From assembly GCF_039830135.1 (NCBI RefSeq), contig NZ_CP156081.1, positions 2,590,001 through 2,654,000 on the forward strand: 64,000 bases of DNA, given 5' to 3'. Shown here piece after piece: positions 18,040 through 27,803 of this stretch; the stretch's first letter is position 1, and each line of letters opens with the position of its first letter. Under the pieces are notes generated by a model. The model had not been told where the DNA came from and ran no database searches. It saw only the letters and a program-made list of their open reading frames with translations. This DNA comes from Defluviimonas sp. SAOS-178_SWC. GTDB taxonomy: Bacteria > Pseudomonadota > Alphaproteobacteria > Rhodobacterales > Rhodobacteraceae. The position numbers were made by a program, and so were the translations under genes.

Positions 18040-18836
18040 CACACCCTCCCCAGGGCGAAGCCCTTGGCGATGTAGTTGCGGACGAACCAGATGACGATGG
18101 CGCCGGGGATGATCGTCAGCGTTCCGGCGGCGGCGAGAAGCCCAAGCTCGTAACCCGCGGAGGAGGCTGTCTTGGTCATCGTCGCGGCGATGGGTTTCGC
18201 GTAGACCGCCGTCAGCGTCTTGGCCAGAAGCAGCTCCACCCAGGAGAACATGAAGCAGAAGAAGGCGGCGACCCCGACCCCGGCCTTGATCGTCGGCAGG
18301 AAGATCGTGGCGAAGAAGCGCGGGAAGGAATAGCCGTCGACGAAGGCGGTTTCGTCCAGTTCCTTCGGCACGCCGCCCATGAAACCTTCGAGGATCCAGA
18401 CCGCGAGCGGGATGTTGAAGAGGCAATGCGCGAGCGCCACCGCCCAGTAGGTGTCGAAAAGCCCGACCGCCGAATAAAGCTGGAAGAACGGCAGAGCGAA
18501 GACCGCCGCCGGGGCCATCCGATTGGTCAGGAGCCAGAAGAAGAGCTGCTTGTCGCCAAGGAACCGGTAGCGCGAGAACGCATAGGCCGCCGGCAGCGCC
18601 ACGGTGACAGAAATCACCGTGTTGATAGAGACATAGGCGATGGAGTTGATGTAACCCCAATACCAGGTCGGATCGGTGAAGATGGTCCGGTAGCTCGCCA
18701 GCGTCCATTGGCGCGGGAACAGCGAGAAGCCGCCGAGGATCTCCTGTGTGGTCTTGAAGCTCATCGCCACCAGCCAGTAGATCGGCAGCATCAGGAACAG
18801 GATGTAGAGGATTGGAATGATGGAGCGTTTCTTCAT
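18039..18836 (-). CDS. glpQ: ABC transporter permease, glycerol type (GlpQ)
   Basis: The 265-residue protein is a six-helix MalG-type permease. The EAA cytoplasmic loop is recognisable near residues 160-180 (GGVPKELDETAFVDG). It pairs with GlpP to form the membrane channel for glycerol or a similar polyol. It lies nine bases after glpP and overlaps the DUF2160 gene at its stop. The glycerol assignment rests on the full gene set, in particular two distinct ATPases and DUF2160. Confidence 0.82.
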   Translation of the reverse strand: MKKRSIIPILYILFLMLPIYWLVAMSFKTTQEILGGFSLFPRQWTLASYRTIFTDPTWYWGYINSIAYVSINTVISVTVALPAAYAFSRYRFLGDKQLFFWLLTNRMAPAAVFALPFFQLYSAVGLFDTYWAVALAHCLFNIPLAVWILEGFMGGVPKELDETAFVDGYSFPRFFATIFLPTIKAGVGVAAFFCFMFSWVELLLAKTLTAVYAKPIAATMTKTASSAGYELGLLAAAGTLTIIPGAIVIWFVRNYIAKGFALGRV

Positions 18837-18845
18837 TTTGATCCC

Positions 18846-19709
18846 CTATTTCGCGTCGTTGCGCGTCATCAGCGTGTAGAAGAGCCACGACACGAAGAGC
18901 GTGATCGCGAAGTAGATCAGGCTCATCGCCGCCGCCGGGCCGAGGTCGAACTGGCCAAGCGCGATCTTCACGAGGTCGATCGAGAGAAGCGTCGTGGAAT
19001 TGCCGGGGCCGCCGCCGGTGAGAACGAAGGGCTCGGTATAGATGTTGAAGCTGTCCATGAAGCGCAGCAGCACCGCGATGGTCAGCACCTGCTTCATCTT
19101 CGGCAACTGGATGTAGCGGAAGACCGACCAGTTCGACGCCCCGTCGATCTTCGCCGCCTGATAATAGGCGTCGGGGATCGAGACGAGGCCCGCGTAGCAC
19201 AGAAGCACGACGAGCGAGGTCCAGTGCCAGACATCCATCGTGATGATGGTGACCCAGGCGGCCAGCGGGCTGCGGGTCATGTTGTAATCGATCCCGAGCG
19301 TATGGTTCATCAGGTAGCCCAGAAGCCCGATATCGGGCAGGGTAAAGATGTTCCACATCGCCCCGACGACGTTCCAGGGAATGAGCATCGGCAGCGCCAT
19401 CGTCACAAGGCAGACCGGCACCCAGAACCCCTTGCGCGGCATCGACAGCGCGATGATCACACCGAGCGGCACCTCGATGGCAAGGATCATTCCGGTGAAC
19501 AGGAACTGCCGCCCGAGTGCGGCATGGAAACGCTCGGACCGCAGTATGTCCTGGAACCAGCCGAGGCCGTGCCAGAAGAACTGGTTGTTGCCGAAGGTCT
19601 CCTGCACCGAATAATTGACGACCGTCATCATCGGCACCAGCGCGTTGAAGGCGACGAGGACGAGGACCGGCAGGACGAAGAGCCAGCCCTTCTGGTTGAC
19701 CTTGCGCAT
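18846..19709 (-). CDS. glpP: ABC transporter permease, glycerol type (GlpP)
   Basis: The 287-residue MalF-type permease has about six membrane helices and an EAA-like loop near YYQAAKIDGASNWSVF. It forms the translocation pore with GlpQ. The ATG overlaps the glpT stop as TGATG, so it is translationally coupled to the ATPase gene. Substrate inference follows the operon. Confidence 0.82.
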   Translation of the reverse strand: MRKVNQKGWLFVLPVLVLVAFNALVPMMTVVNYSVQETFGNNQFFWHGLGWFQDILRSERFHAALGRQFLFTGMILAIEVPLGVIIALSMPRKGFWVPVCLVTMALPMLIPWNVVGAMWNIFTLPDIGLLGYLMNHTLGIDYNMTRSPLAAWVTIITMDVWHWTSLVVLLCYAGLVSIPDAYYQAAKIDGASNWSVFRYIQLPKMKQVLTIAVLLRFMDSFNIYTEPFVLTGGGPGNSTTLLSIDLVKIALGQFDLGPAAAMSLIYFAITLFVSWLFYTLMTRNDAK

Positions 19710-20788
19710 CAGGCGGCCCTCCCTTTTTCCGTGGCGATCCAGCCGTCGCGGTAAAGCCGGGTCTGGTCGGGCCGGAAGGCAAGGTGCACCGCCTCGCCCT
19801 GCCCCGGCACTTCGCCTTCGACGATGGCACTGATCCGCGTGTCACCCGCCACCGCCTCGACCACCGAATGGCGGCCGAGGTCCACGACCTTGCGCACCGT
19901 CGCCCTGAGGCCGCGCTCGGCAAGCGAGACGAATTCCGGCCGGACGCCGATCTCGTGCCGCCCGTCGCCGGGCGCGACGGCACCTTCCAGGGGGACGGCC
20001 TCTCCCATGAAGAAGGCGCGCCCGTCCTTCAGTTCGGCCGGCAGCACGTTCATTCCCGGAGAGCCGATGAAATGGCCGACGAAGGTATGGGCCGGGCGGT
20101 CGAAAAGATCGACCGGCGTGCCGATCTGCACGACCTCTCCGTCCTGCATCACGACGACCTGATCGGCGAAGGTCAGCGCCTCGGTCTGGTCGTGGGTGAC
20201 ATAGATCATCGTCACCTTCACGCGCTGATGCAACTCCTTGAGTTTGGATCTTAATTTCCATTTGAGATGTGGATCTATGACGGTCAGCGGTTCATCGAAC
20301 ATCACTACGTTCACGTCGTCGCGGACAAGGCCCCGGCCCATGGAGATCTTCTGCTTGTTGTCGGGGCTGAGGTTCGACGCGCGGGTGCCGAGCATCTCGG
20401 TCACTTCCAGCATCGCCGCGATCTCCTCGACCCGGGCCTTGACCCGATCCTCGCCAACGCCCCGGTTGCGCAAGGGGAAAGCGAGATTGTCGTAGACGCT
20501 CATCGTGTCGTAGATCACCGGGAACTGGAACACCTGCGCGATATTGCGCCGGTCCGGCGGCAGGCCGGTCACGTCCTTGCCGTCGAACAATATCCGCCCC
20601 TCGGACGGTTGAAGAAGGCCGGATATGATATTGAGAAGCGTAGATTTTCCGCAACCGGACGGCCCCAGAAGCGCATAGGCCCCGCCATCCTGCCAGTCGA
20701 GGTTGATCTCCTTCAGCGCGTAATCCTCGGGCCCTTTCGGGTTGCCCATGTAGCTGTGACGCAGCTTGTCGAGGGTGATCTTGGCCAT
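19709..20788 (-). CDS. glpT: ABC transporter ATPase with degenerate signature motif (GlpT)
   Basis: The 359-residue MalK-type ATPase has an intact Walker A (GPSGCGKS, residues 42-49), Q-loop (Gln88), Walker B with catalytic Glu166, and H-loop His199 (YVTHD). The ABC signature is degenerate: LSPDN at residues 140-144 instead of LSGGQ. The D-loop is also unusual (LTVID). A C-terminal TOBE-like domain follows. The partner ATPase GlpS has the reverse pattern. GAGGAGGACGAG precedes the ATG at 20788, which supports that start over an upstream one. The gene overlaps glpP at its stop. Confidence 0.85.
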   Translation of the reverse strand: MAKITLDKLRHSYMGNPKGPEDYALKEINLDWQDGGAYALLGPSGCGKSTLLNIISGLLQPSEGRILFDGKDVTGLPPDRRNIAQVFQFPVIYDTMSVYDNLAFPLRNRGVGEDRVKARVEEIAAMLEVTEMLGTRASNLSPDNKQKISMGRGLVRDDVNVVMFDEPLTVIDPHLKWKLRSKLKELHQRVKVTMIYVTHDQTEALTFADQVVVMQDGEVVQIGTPVDLFDRPAHTFVGHFIGSPGMNVLPAELKDGRAFFMGEAVPLEGAVAPGDGRHEIGVRPEFVSLAERGLRATVRKVVDLGRHSVVEAVAGDTRISAIVEGEVPGQGEAVHLAFRPDQTRLYRDGWIATEKGRAA

Positions 20789-20798
20789 CTCGTCCTCC

Positions 20799-21863
20799 TC
20801 ACGCCACAAACGCGCCGTCGGGCGCGAAATAGAAGCAATGGGCGGGATCCATGAAGAACTCCTGATCATCGCCCACCCGGTAGGGATGCACCCCCGGCGC
20901 GAGCGAAACCCAGATCTCCGCCCCCATGCGGAAATGCGCGGTGGACTCCGAGCCGGACAGTTCGGTGATCTGCACCGTCCCAGTCATCGGCACATGCGCG
21001 CGCTCGGACCGCACGGGCGAGATGTAGTTCGGGCGAATCGCGACTGTGTAGGCCCCGTCGCGAAGGCCCGCCGCCGCCCCGGTCAGTGTCCAGCCGACGC
21101 CGTGGCCAAGCTCCATCCGGTCGCCTTTCTTCGTCACCGGCGCGGAATTGATCGGCGGGTCGGAAAAGACCTTGGCCGAGGTCAGCGTGTTTGGATGGCG
21201 GAAGATCTCTGCCGTGGCCCCGAACTGCGTCACCCGCCCGTCCTGCATCAGGGCCGTCTTGCCGCCCAGCATCAGCGCCTCTGCGGGTTCCGACGTCGCA
21301 TAGACGACAATGGCACCTCGGCCCGCGAAAAGGTCCGGCAACTGGTCGCGCAACTCCTCGCGGAGCTTGTAATCGAGGTTCGCCAGAGGTTCGTCGAGGA
21401 AGACGGCCGTCGACTCCTTGGCGATGGCGCGGGCGAGCGCGGTGCGCTGCTGTTGCCCGCCCGACAGTTCATGCGGGCGGCGGTGCAGCATCGGCCGCAG
21501 TTGCAGCACGTCGGCCGCCGCCTCCACCCGCCCCTGGATCTCGGACTTCGCCATGCCTGCGACCCGCAAGGGGGAGGCTATGTTGTCGAAGACGGTCATG
21601 TGCGGATAGTTCACGAAGAACTGGTGGACGAGGCTGATATTGCGCTTTTGCGGCGACAGGCCCGTCACGTCGCGCCCGTCCATGAAAATCCGCCCGGAAG
21701 CCACCCGGTCGAGCCCGGCCATCAGCTTGATCAGCGAGGTCTTGCCCGATCCCGTCTCGCCCAGGAGGACGTTGAAGCGTCCCGGCTCCAGAACCAGTGA
21801 AGTTTCCTTGATATGCGTCACCTGGCCCACGCGCTTGGTGATCGCTTTCAGTTCGAGCGCCAT
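20799..21863 (-). CDS. glpS: ABC transporter ATPase with altered H-loop (GlpS)
   Basis: The 354-residue MalK-type ATPase has an intact Walker A (GETGSGKT, residues 35-42), Q-loop (Gln81), signature LSGGQ (133-137) and Walker B with Glu158. At the H-loop the usual His is replaced by Ser191 (VVYATSEP). With GlpT it should form an asymmetric heterodimer with one complete and one defective ATP site. A C-terminal regulatory TOBE-like domain is present. GGGGAGGGGAC provides the ribosome-binding site. It lies 11 bases before glpT and about 120 bases after glpV. Confidence 0.85.
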   Translation of the reverse strand: MALELKAITKRVGQVTHIKETSLVLEPGRFNVLLGETGSGKTSLIKLMAGLDRVASGRIFMDGRDVTGLSPQKRNISLVHQFFVNYPHMTVFDNIASPLRVAGMAKSEIQGRVEAAADVLQLRPMLHRRPHELSGGQQQRTALARAIAKESTAVFLDEPLANLDYKLREELRDQLPDLFAGRGAIVVYATSEPAEALMLGGKTALMQDGRVTQFGATAEIFRHPNTLTSAKVFSDPPINSAPVTKKGDRMELGHGVGWTLTGAAAGLRDGAYTVAIRPNYISPVRSERAHVPMTGTVQITELSGSESTAHFRMGAEIWVSLAPGVHPYRVGDDQEFFMDPAHCFYFAPDGAFVA

Positions 21864-21911
21864 GTCCCCTCCCCGGATCTTGTCCACAGGCCGGAACCTG
21901 CGGCTGGCGAA

Positions 21912-21966
21912 GGCCGGGGCGCGCGTGCTGCCCCGGCCCTGCCCGCCCGGACGTCGCCGGACGGGC
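21912..21966 (-). promoter_or_regulatory. Two strong hairpins between glpV and glpS
   Basis: Inverted repeats at 21941-21950/21957-21966 (ten base pairs with one G-T) and at 21912-21920/21930-21938 (nine perfect base pairs) fill the spacer. Such structures after a binding-protein gene commonly stabilise its mRNA or attenuate read-through, giving excess binding protein over ATPases and permeases. On the plus strand the first hairpin is followed by GTTTTT and could terminate antisense transcripts. Confidence 0.5.
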
Positions 21967-21982
21967 CGTTTTTGTCAGGACC

Positions 21983-23722
<1,740 letters not shown>

Positions 23723-24067
23723 CCTGTCTCCTCCCTGAGATATGAGAGCCAGTTTCCCTGGCTAAGCGATAGTCTGCCGAGCTGTTCGCGTTTGTCAAAC
23801 TAAAACTTTAGTAGAAAATAGATACACAAAAACACGCCACAACACATTGAAATAAAGTTATATTTCAAATCTTAATTAGAGCGACCTCCTGTCTCCACGC
23901 GCCTGAACCGCGCCGAAGTGCATGATGTGGGCGCCTGTCTCCGACGCGGCGGACAGCCCTCCGACCACGGGCGGGTTTTCGCAATCTCGCCCGGTTCTCG
24001 GCAAAGAATGGCCATCCCCGCATGGCGAACTGGCCGCAGACATCAACGGCCCGGAGACCCGGATCTC
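23723..24067. promoter_or_regulatory. Divergent, partly AT-rich intergenic region before glpV and the BTLCP gene
   Basis: This 345-base spacer holds a -35-like TTGACA for glpV at 23798-23793 on the minus strand, with a weak -10-like GACTAT at 23774-23769. A perfect 6-2-6 palindrome (ACTAAA-AC-TTTAGT) lies directly upstream at 23799-23812, and an 8-6-8 palindrome (TTGAAATA/TATTTCAA) at 23847-23868. The stretch 23795-23880 is strikingly A+T rich for this genome. No gene was seen in the rest of the spacer. Confidence 0.5.
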
Positions 24068-24718
24068 ATGAAAGGACGCTTTGAAACGGCCACCGCGGCC
24101 GCGACGCGGCGGCATGGCCGTGCGGTCAACCCTCTGCGCAGGGTCGTTGGCGTCGTGCTGGTTGCCCTCGCGTCCACCACCGGCGCGGCCGCGGCACCGA
24201 AACCGTTGACCTCACACCTGGTCGCGGTCAAACCCATTGCCGCGCCGAACGGGGTCGGCGATCTTTGCCGCCGCTATGACTGGGCTTGCGCCAACCCGGC
24301 CGGTAGCCGGATCGCGGCCGGGAACGTCTTGGCACTCGCCAAAGCCGTGAACGCGGCGGTCAACGCAAAGGTCCGCGAAGTCTCCGACCGCCGGCAATAC
24401 GGCCGCGAGGATGTCTGGGCGCTTCCAACGGCGCGCGGCGGCGATTGCGAGGATTTCGCGCTCGCCAAGAAGAAGCAACTGATCGAGGCAGGCGTTCCGC
24501 CGACATCCTTGCTGATTGCGACCGTCCTCGACAGGCGACGCAACCCGCACGCGGTCCTCGTTCTCAGGACCGCGACGGGCGACTACGTGCTCGACAACCT
24601 GACCAACCGGATCCTGCCCTGGCAGGAAACCGGCTACAGTTTCCTCAGGATGCAGAACCCCAAGGCCCCGCGCCTCTGGGACGCGATCCTTGCAGGCGGA
24701 ATCTTCGCTCGCTCCTGA
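24068..24718 (+). CDS. Bacterial transglutaminase-like cysteine proteinase (BTLCP)
   Basis: The 216-residue protein has an N-terminal hydrophobic export segment (about residues 24-43) and a papain-like transglutaminase core. The catalytic triad is visible as Cys127 (RGGDCEDFA), His161 (NPHAVLV) and Asp176 (DYVLDN). BTLCP proteins such as LapG cleave surface adhesins in the periplasm; no lapD or adhesin gene is adjacent, so the substrate is unknown. The ATG at 24068 gives a sensible signal peptide, while the longer frame does not. It ends 12 bases before a convergent gene. Confidence 0.8.
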   Translation: MKGRFETATAAATRRHGRAVNPLRRVVGVVLVALASTTGAAAAPKPLTSHLVAVKPIAAPNGVGDLCRRYDWACANPAGSRIAAGNVLALAKAVNAAVNAKVREVSDRRQYGREDVWALPTARGGDCEDFALAKKKQLIEAGVPPTSLLIATVLDRRRNPHAVLVLRTATGDYVLDNLTNRILPWQETGYSFLRMQNPKAPRLWDAILAGGIFARS

Positions 24719-24730
24719 GCCCGAGCCGCG

Positions 24731-25087
24731 TCAGATCCCCTTCGGCGACTCCTTCTCCTTCGACGGCCGGTCGCTCGGCGCCCGTTCGTTGTCATTGTTG
24801 CGCGGCATTCTGCCGATCGAGGCTGTCGCCCCGTCGGCGAGGACACCGGCGACGTTCGGGCAGGCCTCCAGCGTATAGGTCAGGATCAGCGCGAATTCGC
24901 GGCTGCGCTGAAGGCTGTTGATCTCGCTCCGCGTGAATTCCGTCCGCTGGCAGAGAAACTCGACCTGCTCCTGCAAGGCAGCCGACATGACCGGCTGGGC
25001 GCTGGCCGCGCCTGGAAAAACCAAGGCGCCGACCAGAAGCGCAGCCGAAACACCGCCACAAAGCGGCAACGCGATGAACCTGTTCAT
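24731..25087 (-). CDS. Small exported protein of unknown function
   Basis: The 118-residue protein has a signal peptide (cleavage likely after ASAQ at about residue 31), a short domain with two cysteines (FLCQRTEF, LEACPNV) that may form a disulfide, and a charged, Ser/Pro-rich C-terminal tail. I do not recognise a family. It lies downstream of the GMC oxidoreductase gene on the same strand after 197 bases, and converges on the BTLCP gene. Confidence 0.6.
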   Translation of the reverse strand: MNRFIALPLCGGVSAALLVGALVFPGAASAQPVMSAALQEQVEFLCQRTEFTRSEINSLQRSREFALILTYTLEACPNVAGVLADGATASIGRMPRNNDNERAPSDRPSKEKESPKGI

Positions 25088-25264
25088 GACCTTAACCCCC
25101 ACAACGGCCCCGGCACCTCCGCGCCCGAACCGAACCAAAAAGTAGCACCCGGAAAAACATCGCATATCCGGCGGCAAATGTGACCGGAAAACGGCGAATT
25201 CCCGCCCGGAACGTGGCACATGTTGCGAAAATGCAGACAATGACCGCAACATGGTGCGGATTGG

Positions 25265-25286
25265 AGCGGGAATTCACCCTCCCGCT
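25265..25286 (-). terminator. Hairpin at the 3' end of the GMC oxidoreductase gene
   Basis: AGCGGGA and TCCCGCT form a perfect seven-base stem with an eight-base loop overlapping the stop codon. No U-tract follows on the minus strand, so it would be a weak or factor-dependent terminator, or only an mRNA end structure. Confidence 0.3.
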
Positions 25287-26886
25287 ACGCGGTCCGTTCG
25301 GCAATCTCTGCCCCGGCCCGGGCGGAAAGCGCCATGATCGTCAGCCCGGGATTGTGGAACGGGTTGGTCGGAAAGGACGCGGAATCCGTGACATAGACAT
25401 TCGGCGCGTCGTGCAGCCGGTTCTTCGCATCGCTCACATGCCGCTTGGGGTCGTCGCCCATGCAGGCACCTCCGGTCTCATGAATCGAGGAACCCGGGAT
25501 CAGCGCACCTTCGGGTGTGTAGACCAGGGGCCCGGCGAGCTTGTAGGCCAGTTTCGAGATCAGGCTTTCGCGGCCCAGAAGGTCGTCGGGCAGCCCGAAG
25601 GTTTCCGACACGTCCTTCAGGCTCCGGTTCATGTCGCGGATCATCGCGCGTTCATTCTCCGAATGCCTGAGCGTGACCTTCGCCGCCGGAATACCCCAGG
25701 CGTCGCGCTTCGACGGGTCGATCTCCACCCGGTTCTCGGCGCGCGGCAACACCTCGCCGATCGCCATGAAAAACCAGCCCGGCTCCAGCCGCCCGACGGA
25801 ACCCAGAAGCGAATAGCCGCGCAGAAAACCGCGCCCGTCGTCACCGCCGACATTGCGGAAGGAGGGGACGTAGATTCCCGATTGCTGGCCGAAATCGTAG
25901 GGGTCGTGGCCCGCGCCCATCCCCTCAATCTCGGGCAGGGTGCCGGCGCGGAAGACCATGAGGTGGTCAGAGAGGTAGCGCCCGAGATTTCCGCTCGAAT
26001 TGCCAAGTCCGTTCGGATGGCGCCCGCCCCGGGAGTTGAGAAGAATCCGGCAGCTTTCGATGGTCGACGCCGCGACCGCGACATGGCGCGCCGCCACCGT
26101 GACCCGTTCGCGGCTGTCCGCATCAATATAGGTGACGCCAGTCGCGCGCCCGGTGTCGGGATCGGTCTCGATCCGCTCGACCACCGCGCCAGAGCGCAAC
26201 TCGAACCGGCCCGTCGCCTCGGCGGCCCGCAAAGGGGGCGGCGTCCGGTTCGGCATGTGGTGAATGATCCGGCAGGTCGTCGCCGGCCGGTCGGGCCATT
26301 TCTCGGCCATCTCGGCCAGAAGCCGACGTTCGGCCTTCGTCAGTGGATGAGGGCCGGAATAGACGCCGTCGGGCAGGTTCGGAATGCCCGCCGCCTCTCC
26401 GGTCACGCCGAGGAACTCCTCGACCCGCGCATACCAGGGCGCGAGGTCGGCATGGGAGATCGGCCAACTGTCGCCGAATCCGTCCGCCTCGGCCGCCTTG
26501 AAATCGAGATCGGAGATGCGAAGCGCGTTCCGCCCCCAAAGGTGCAGCCGTCCGCCGACCTGCCGGGACCGGTACCAGTTGAACCGCGCACCCGTGCCGG
26601 TCGTATAGGGATTCTTCCGGTCGTTGAGGAAAAGGTGCGCGGTCTGCGGCGTGAAGGACATGCAGCGCGCCTGCACCTGCTGGCCGTTGAGGATCGCCAT
26701 CACCCGCGTCAGGATCGAGACACGGCTGCCGCCCTCGTGGTCCGGTTCGGGGAAGTCCTTCGCCGGGTCGAGCTTGCGCCCCGCCTCCAGCATCAGGACA
26801 CGGGCGCCCCGTTCCGCCGCTTCCTTGGCGACCCAGCCGCCCGAGGCGCCCGATCCGATGACGATGAGATCCCAGGGCTCGCTCAT
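25285..26886 (-). CDS. GMC family oxidoreductase
   Basis: This 533-residue flavoprotein has an N-terminal FAD-binding Rossmann motif (VIGSGASGGWVAKEA) and the GMC C-terminal domain with catalytic His candidates in SSIHETGGACMG and NPFHNPGLT. GMC enzymes oxidise alcohol groups of sugars, polyols, choline or sterols. There is no signal peptide, so it is cytoplasmic or membrane-associated. Its start overlaps the stop of the GT2 gene (ATGA) and it belongs to a three-gene unit with the GT2 and Gfo/Idh genes. The substrate is probably a sugar or sugar derivative, inferred from this context. Confidence 0.82.
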   Translation of the reverse strand: MSEPWDLIVIGSGASGGWVAKEAAERGARVLMLEAGRKLDPAKDFPEPDHEGGSRVSILTRVMAILNGQQVQARCMSFTPQTAHLFLNDRKNPYTTGTGARFNWYRSRQVGGRLHLWGRNALRISDLDFKAAEADGFGDSWPISHADLAPWYARVEEFLGVTGEAAGIPNLPDGVYSGPHPLTKAERRLLAEMAEKWPDRPATTCRIIHHMPNRTPPPLRAAEATGRFELRSGAVVERIETDPDTGRATGVTYIDADSRERVTVAARHVAVAASTIESCRILLNSRGGRHPNGLGNSSGNLGRYLSDHLMVFRAGTLPEIEGMGAGHDPYDFGQQSGIYVPSFRNVGGDDGRGFLRGYSLLGSVGRLEPGWFFMAIGEVLPRAENRVEIDPSKRDAWGIPAAKVTLRHSENERAMIRDMNRSLKDVSETFGLPDDLLGRESLISKLAYKLAGPLVYTPEGALIPGSSIHETGGACMGDDPKRHVSDAKNRLHDAPNVYVTDSASFPTNPFHNPGLTIMALSARAGAEIAERTA

Positions 26887-27803
26887 GGCTTCTTCGTCAC
26901 ATAGCCCCAGACCTCGCCCAAAATCCAGGACGTGGTCAGGATCATCGTGTAAGGAAGCGCCTTCAAATATCTGATACCCCTTCCCTTTTGCCTTTGCGTC
27001 AACCCGTGGCGGACCCAGAGGAGCGGCGGGATCAGCGGGCTCATGAGGATCAGCTTCCAGCGCTCGCCCTCGCCCATCGTCATCGTGCGGATATGGCCGA
27101 AAAGCCGCCCCCAGTGGAAGCGTTCGGGGATAAGATAGGAAAGCGTACAGGGCGGCCGGCCGTGGAAGATGATCATCTCGTTCGACAGCCAGAGCTTCTC
27201 GCCCTTCTTCATCAGGTAGTCGTGCAGGACCGGCTCGTGATACCGCTCCTTCCAGAGATGCCGCATTTCCTCAAGGGATTGCCGGGAATAGCTCACGTTG
27301 ACATCCGACACCCACTCCGCCGGGCCGCTGTCGAACGGCAACCCGTAGCGGCCGAAATCGGTGAGGTAGAAGGCGAAGTTCAGAAGGCTCGCGGGTTCCC
27401 GGCATTCGATGCCGCCGCCAACGACGTGGCAGCCGGTTTCGGCATGCAGGCGCACGATCTGGCGCGCCCAGTCGGCGCGCGGATGGCCGCGATCCTCCAG
27501 AATGGCGATGATCCCGCCCCTTGACGCGGCAAGCCCCCGTGCCCTGCGGCGGTCGTAAAGCTCGTGCAGCCCCGCCTCGGTGGTAATCGGGTGAATGGGG
27601 TCGATCCGGCCGATATCGAGGAAGGTCACCGTCGGAAACTCCGCCGCCATCGCCGGAACCTCCGGGCGGCTCGCGTCATAGGGCAGAATAATTTCGTGGG
27701 AGGGCGGGTGGTCGAACGACGTCACCGCGCGCAGGAAATCGCGCAAGGGTTCGCCGCCGTCGATGATGGTGACGACGATGGACAGCTCCGGCCCCTCGCT
27801 CAC
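26883..27803 (-). CDS. Family 2 glycosyltransferase
   Basis: The 306-residue protein begins with a GT-A nucleotide-binding strand (ELSIVVTIIDG). An acidic cluster near LEDRGHPRADW is in the DxD position, and C-terminal hydrophobic segments suggest membrane association. It would transfer a sugar from a nucleotide donor to a lipid or glycan acceptor. The start is a GTG at 27803 that overlaps the stop of the Gfo/Idh gene (GTGA), the best fit to the N-terminus of the fold. No acceptor can be named. Confidence 0.78.
   Translation of the reverse strand: MSEGPELSIVVTIIDGGEPLRDFLRAVTSFDHPPSHEIILPYDASRPEVPAMAAEFPTVTFLDIGRIDPIHPITTEAGLHELYDRRRARGLAASRGGIIAILEDRGHPRADWARQIVRLHAETGCHVVGGGIECREPASLLNFAFYLTDFGRYGLPFDSGPAEWVSDVNVSYSRQSLEEMRHLWKERYHEPVLHDYLMKKGEKLWLSNEMIIFHGRPPCTLSYLIPERFHWGRLFGHIRTMTMGEGERWKLILMSPLIPPLLWVRHGLTQRQKGRGIRYLKALPYTMILTTSWILGEVWGYVTKKP

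Noticed and set aside
21941..21975. Hairpin plus GTTTTT read as a rho-independent terminator on the plus strand
   Set aside because: No plus-strand gene runs into it, so it was kept as an intercistronic structure of the glp operon.
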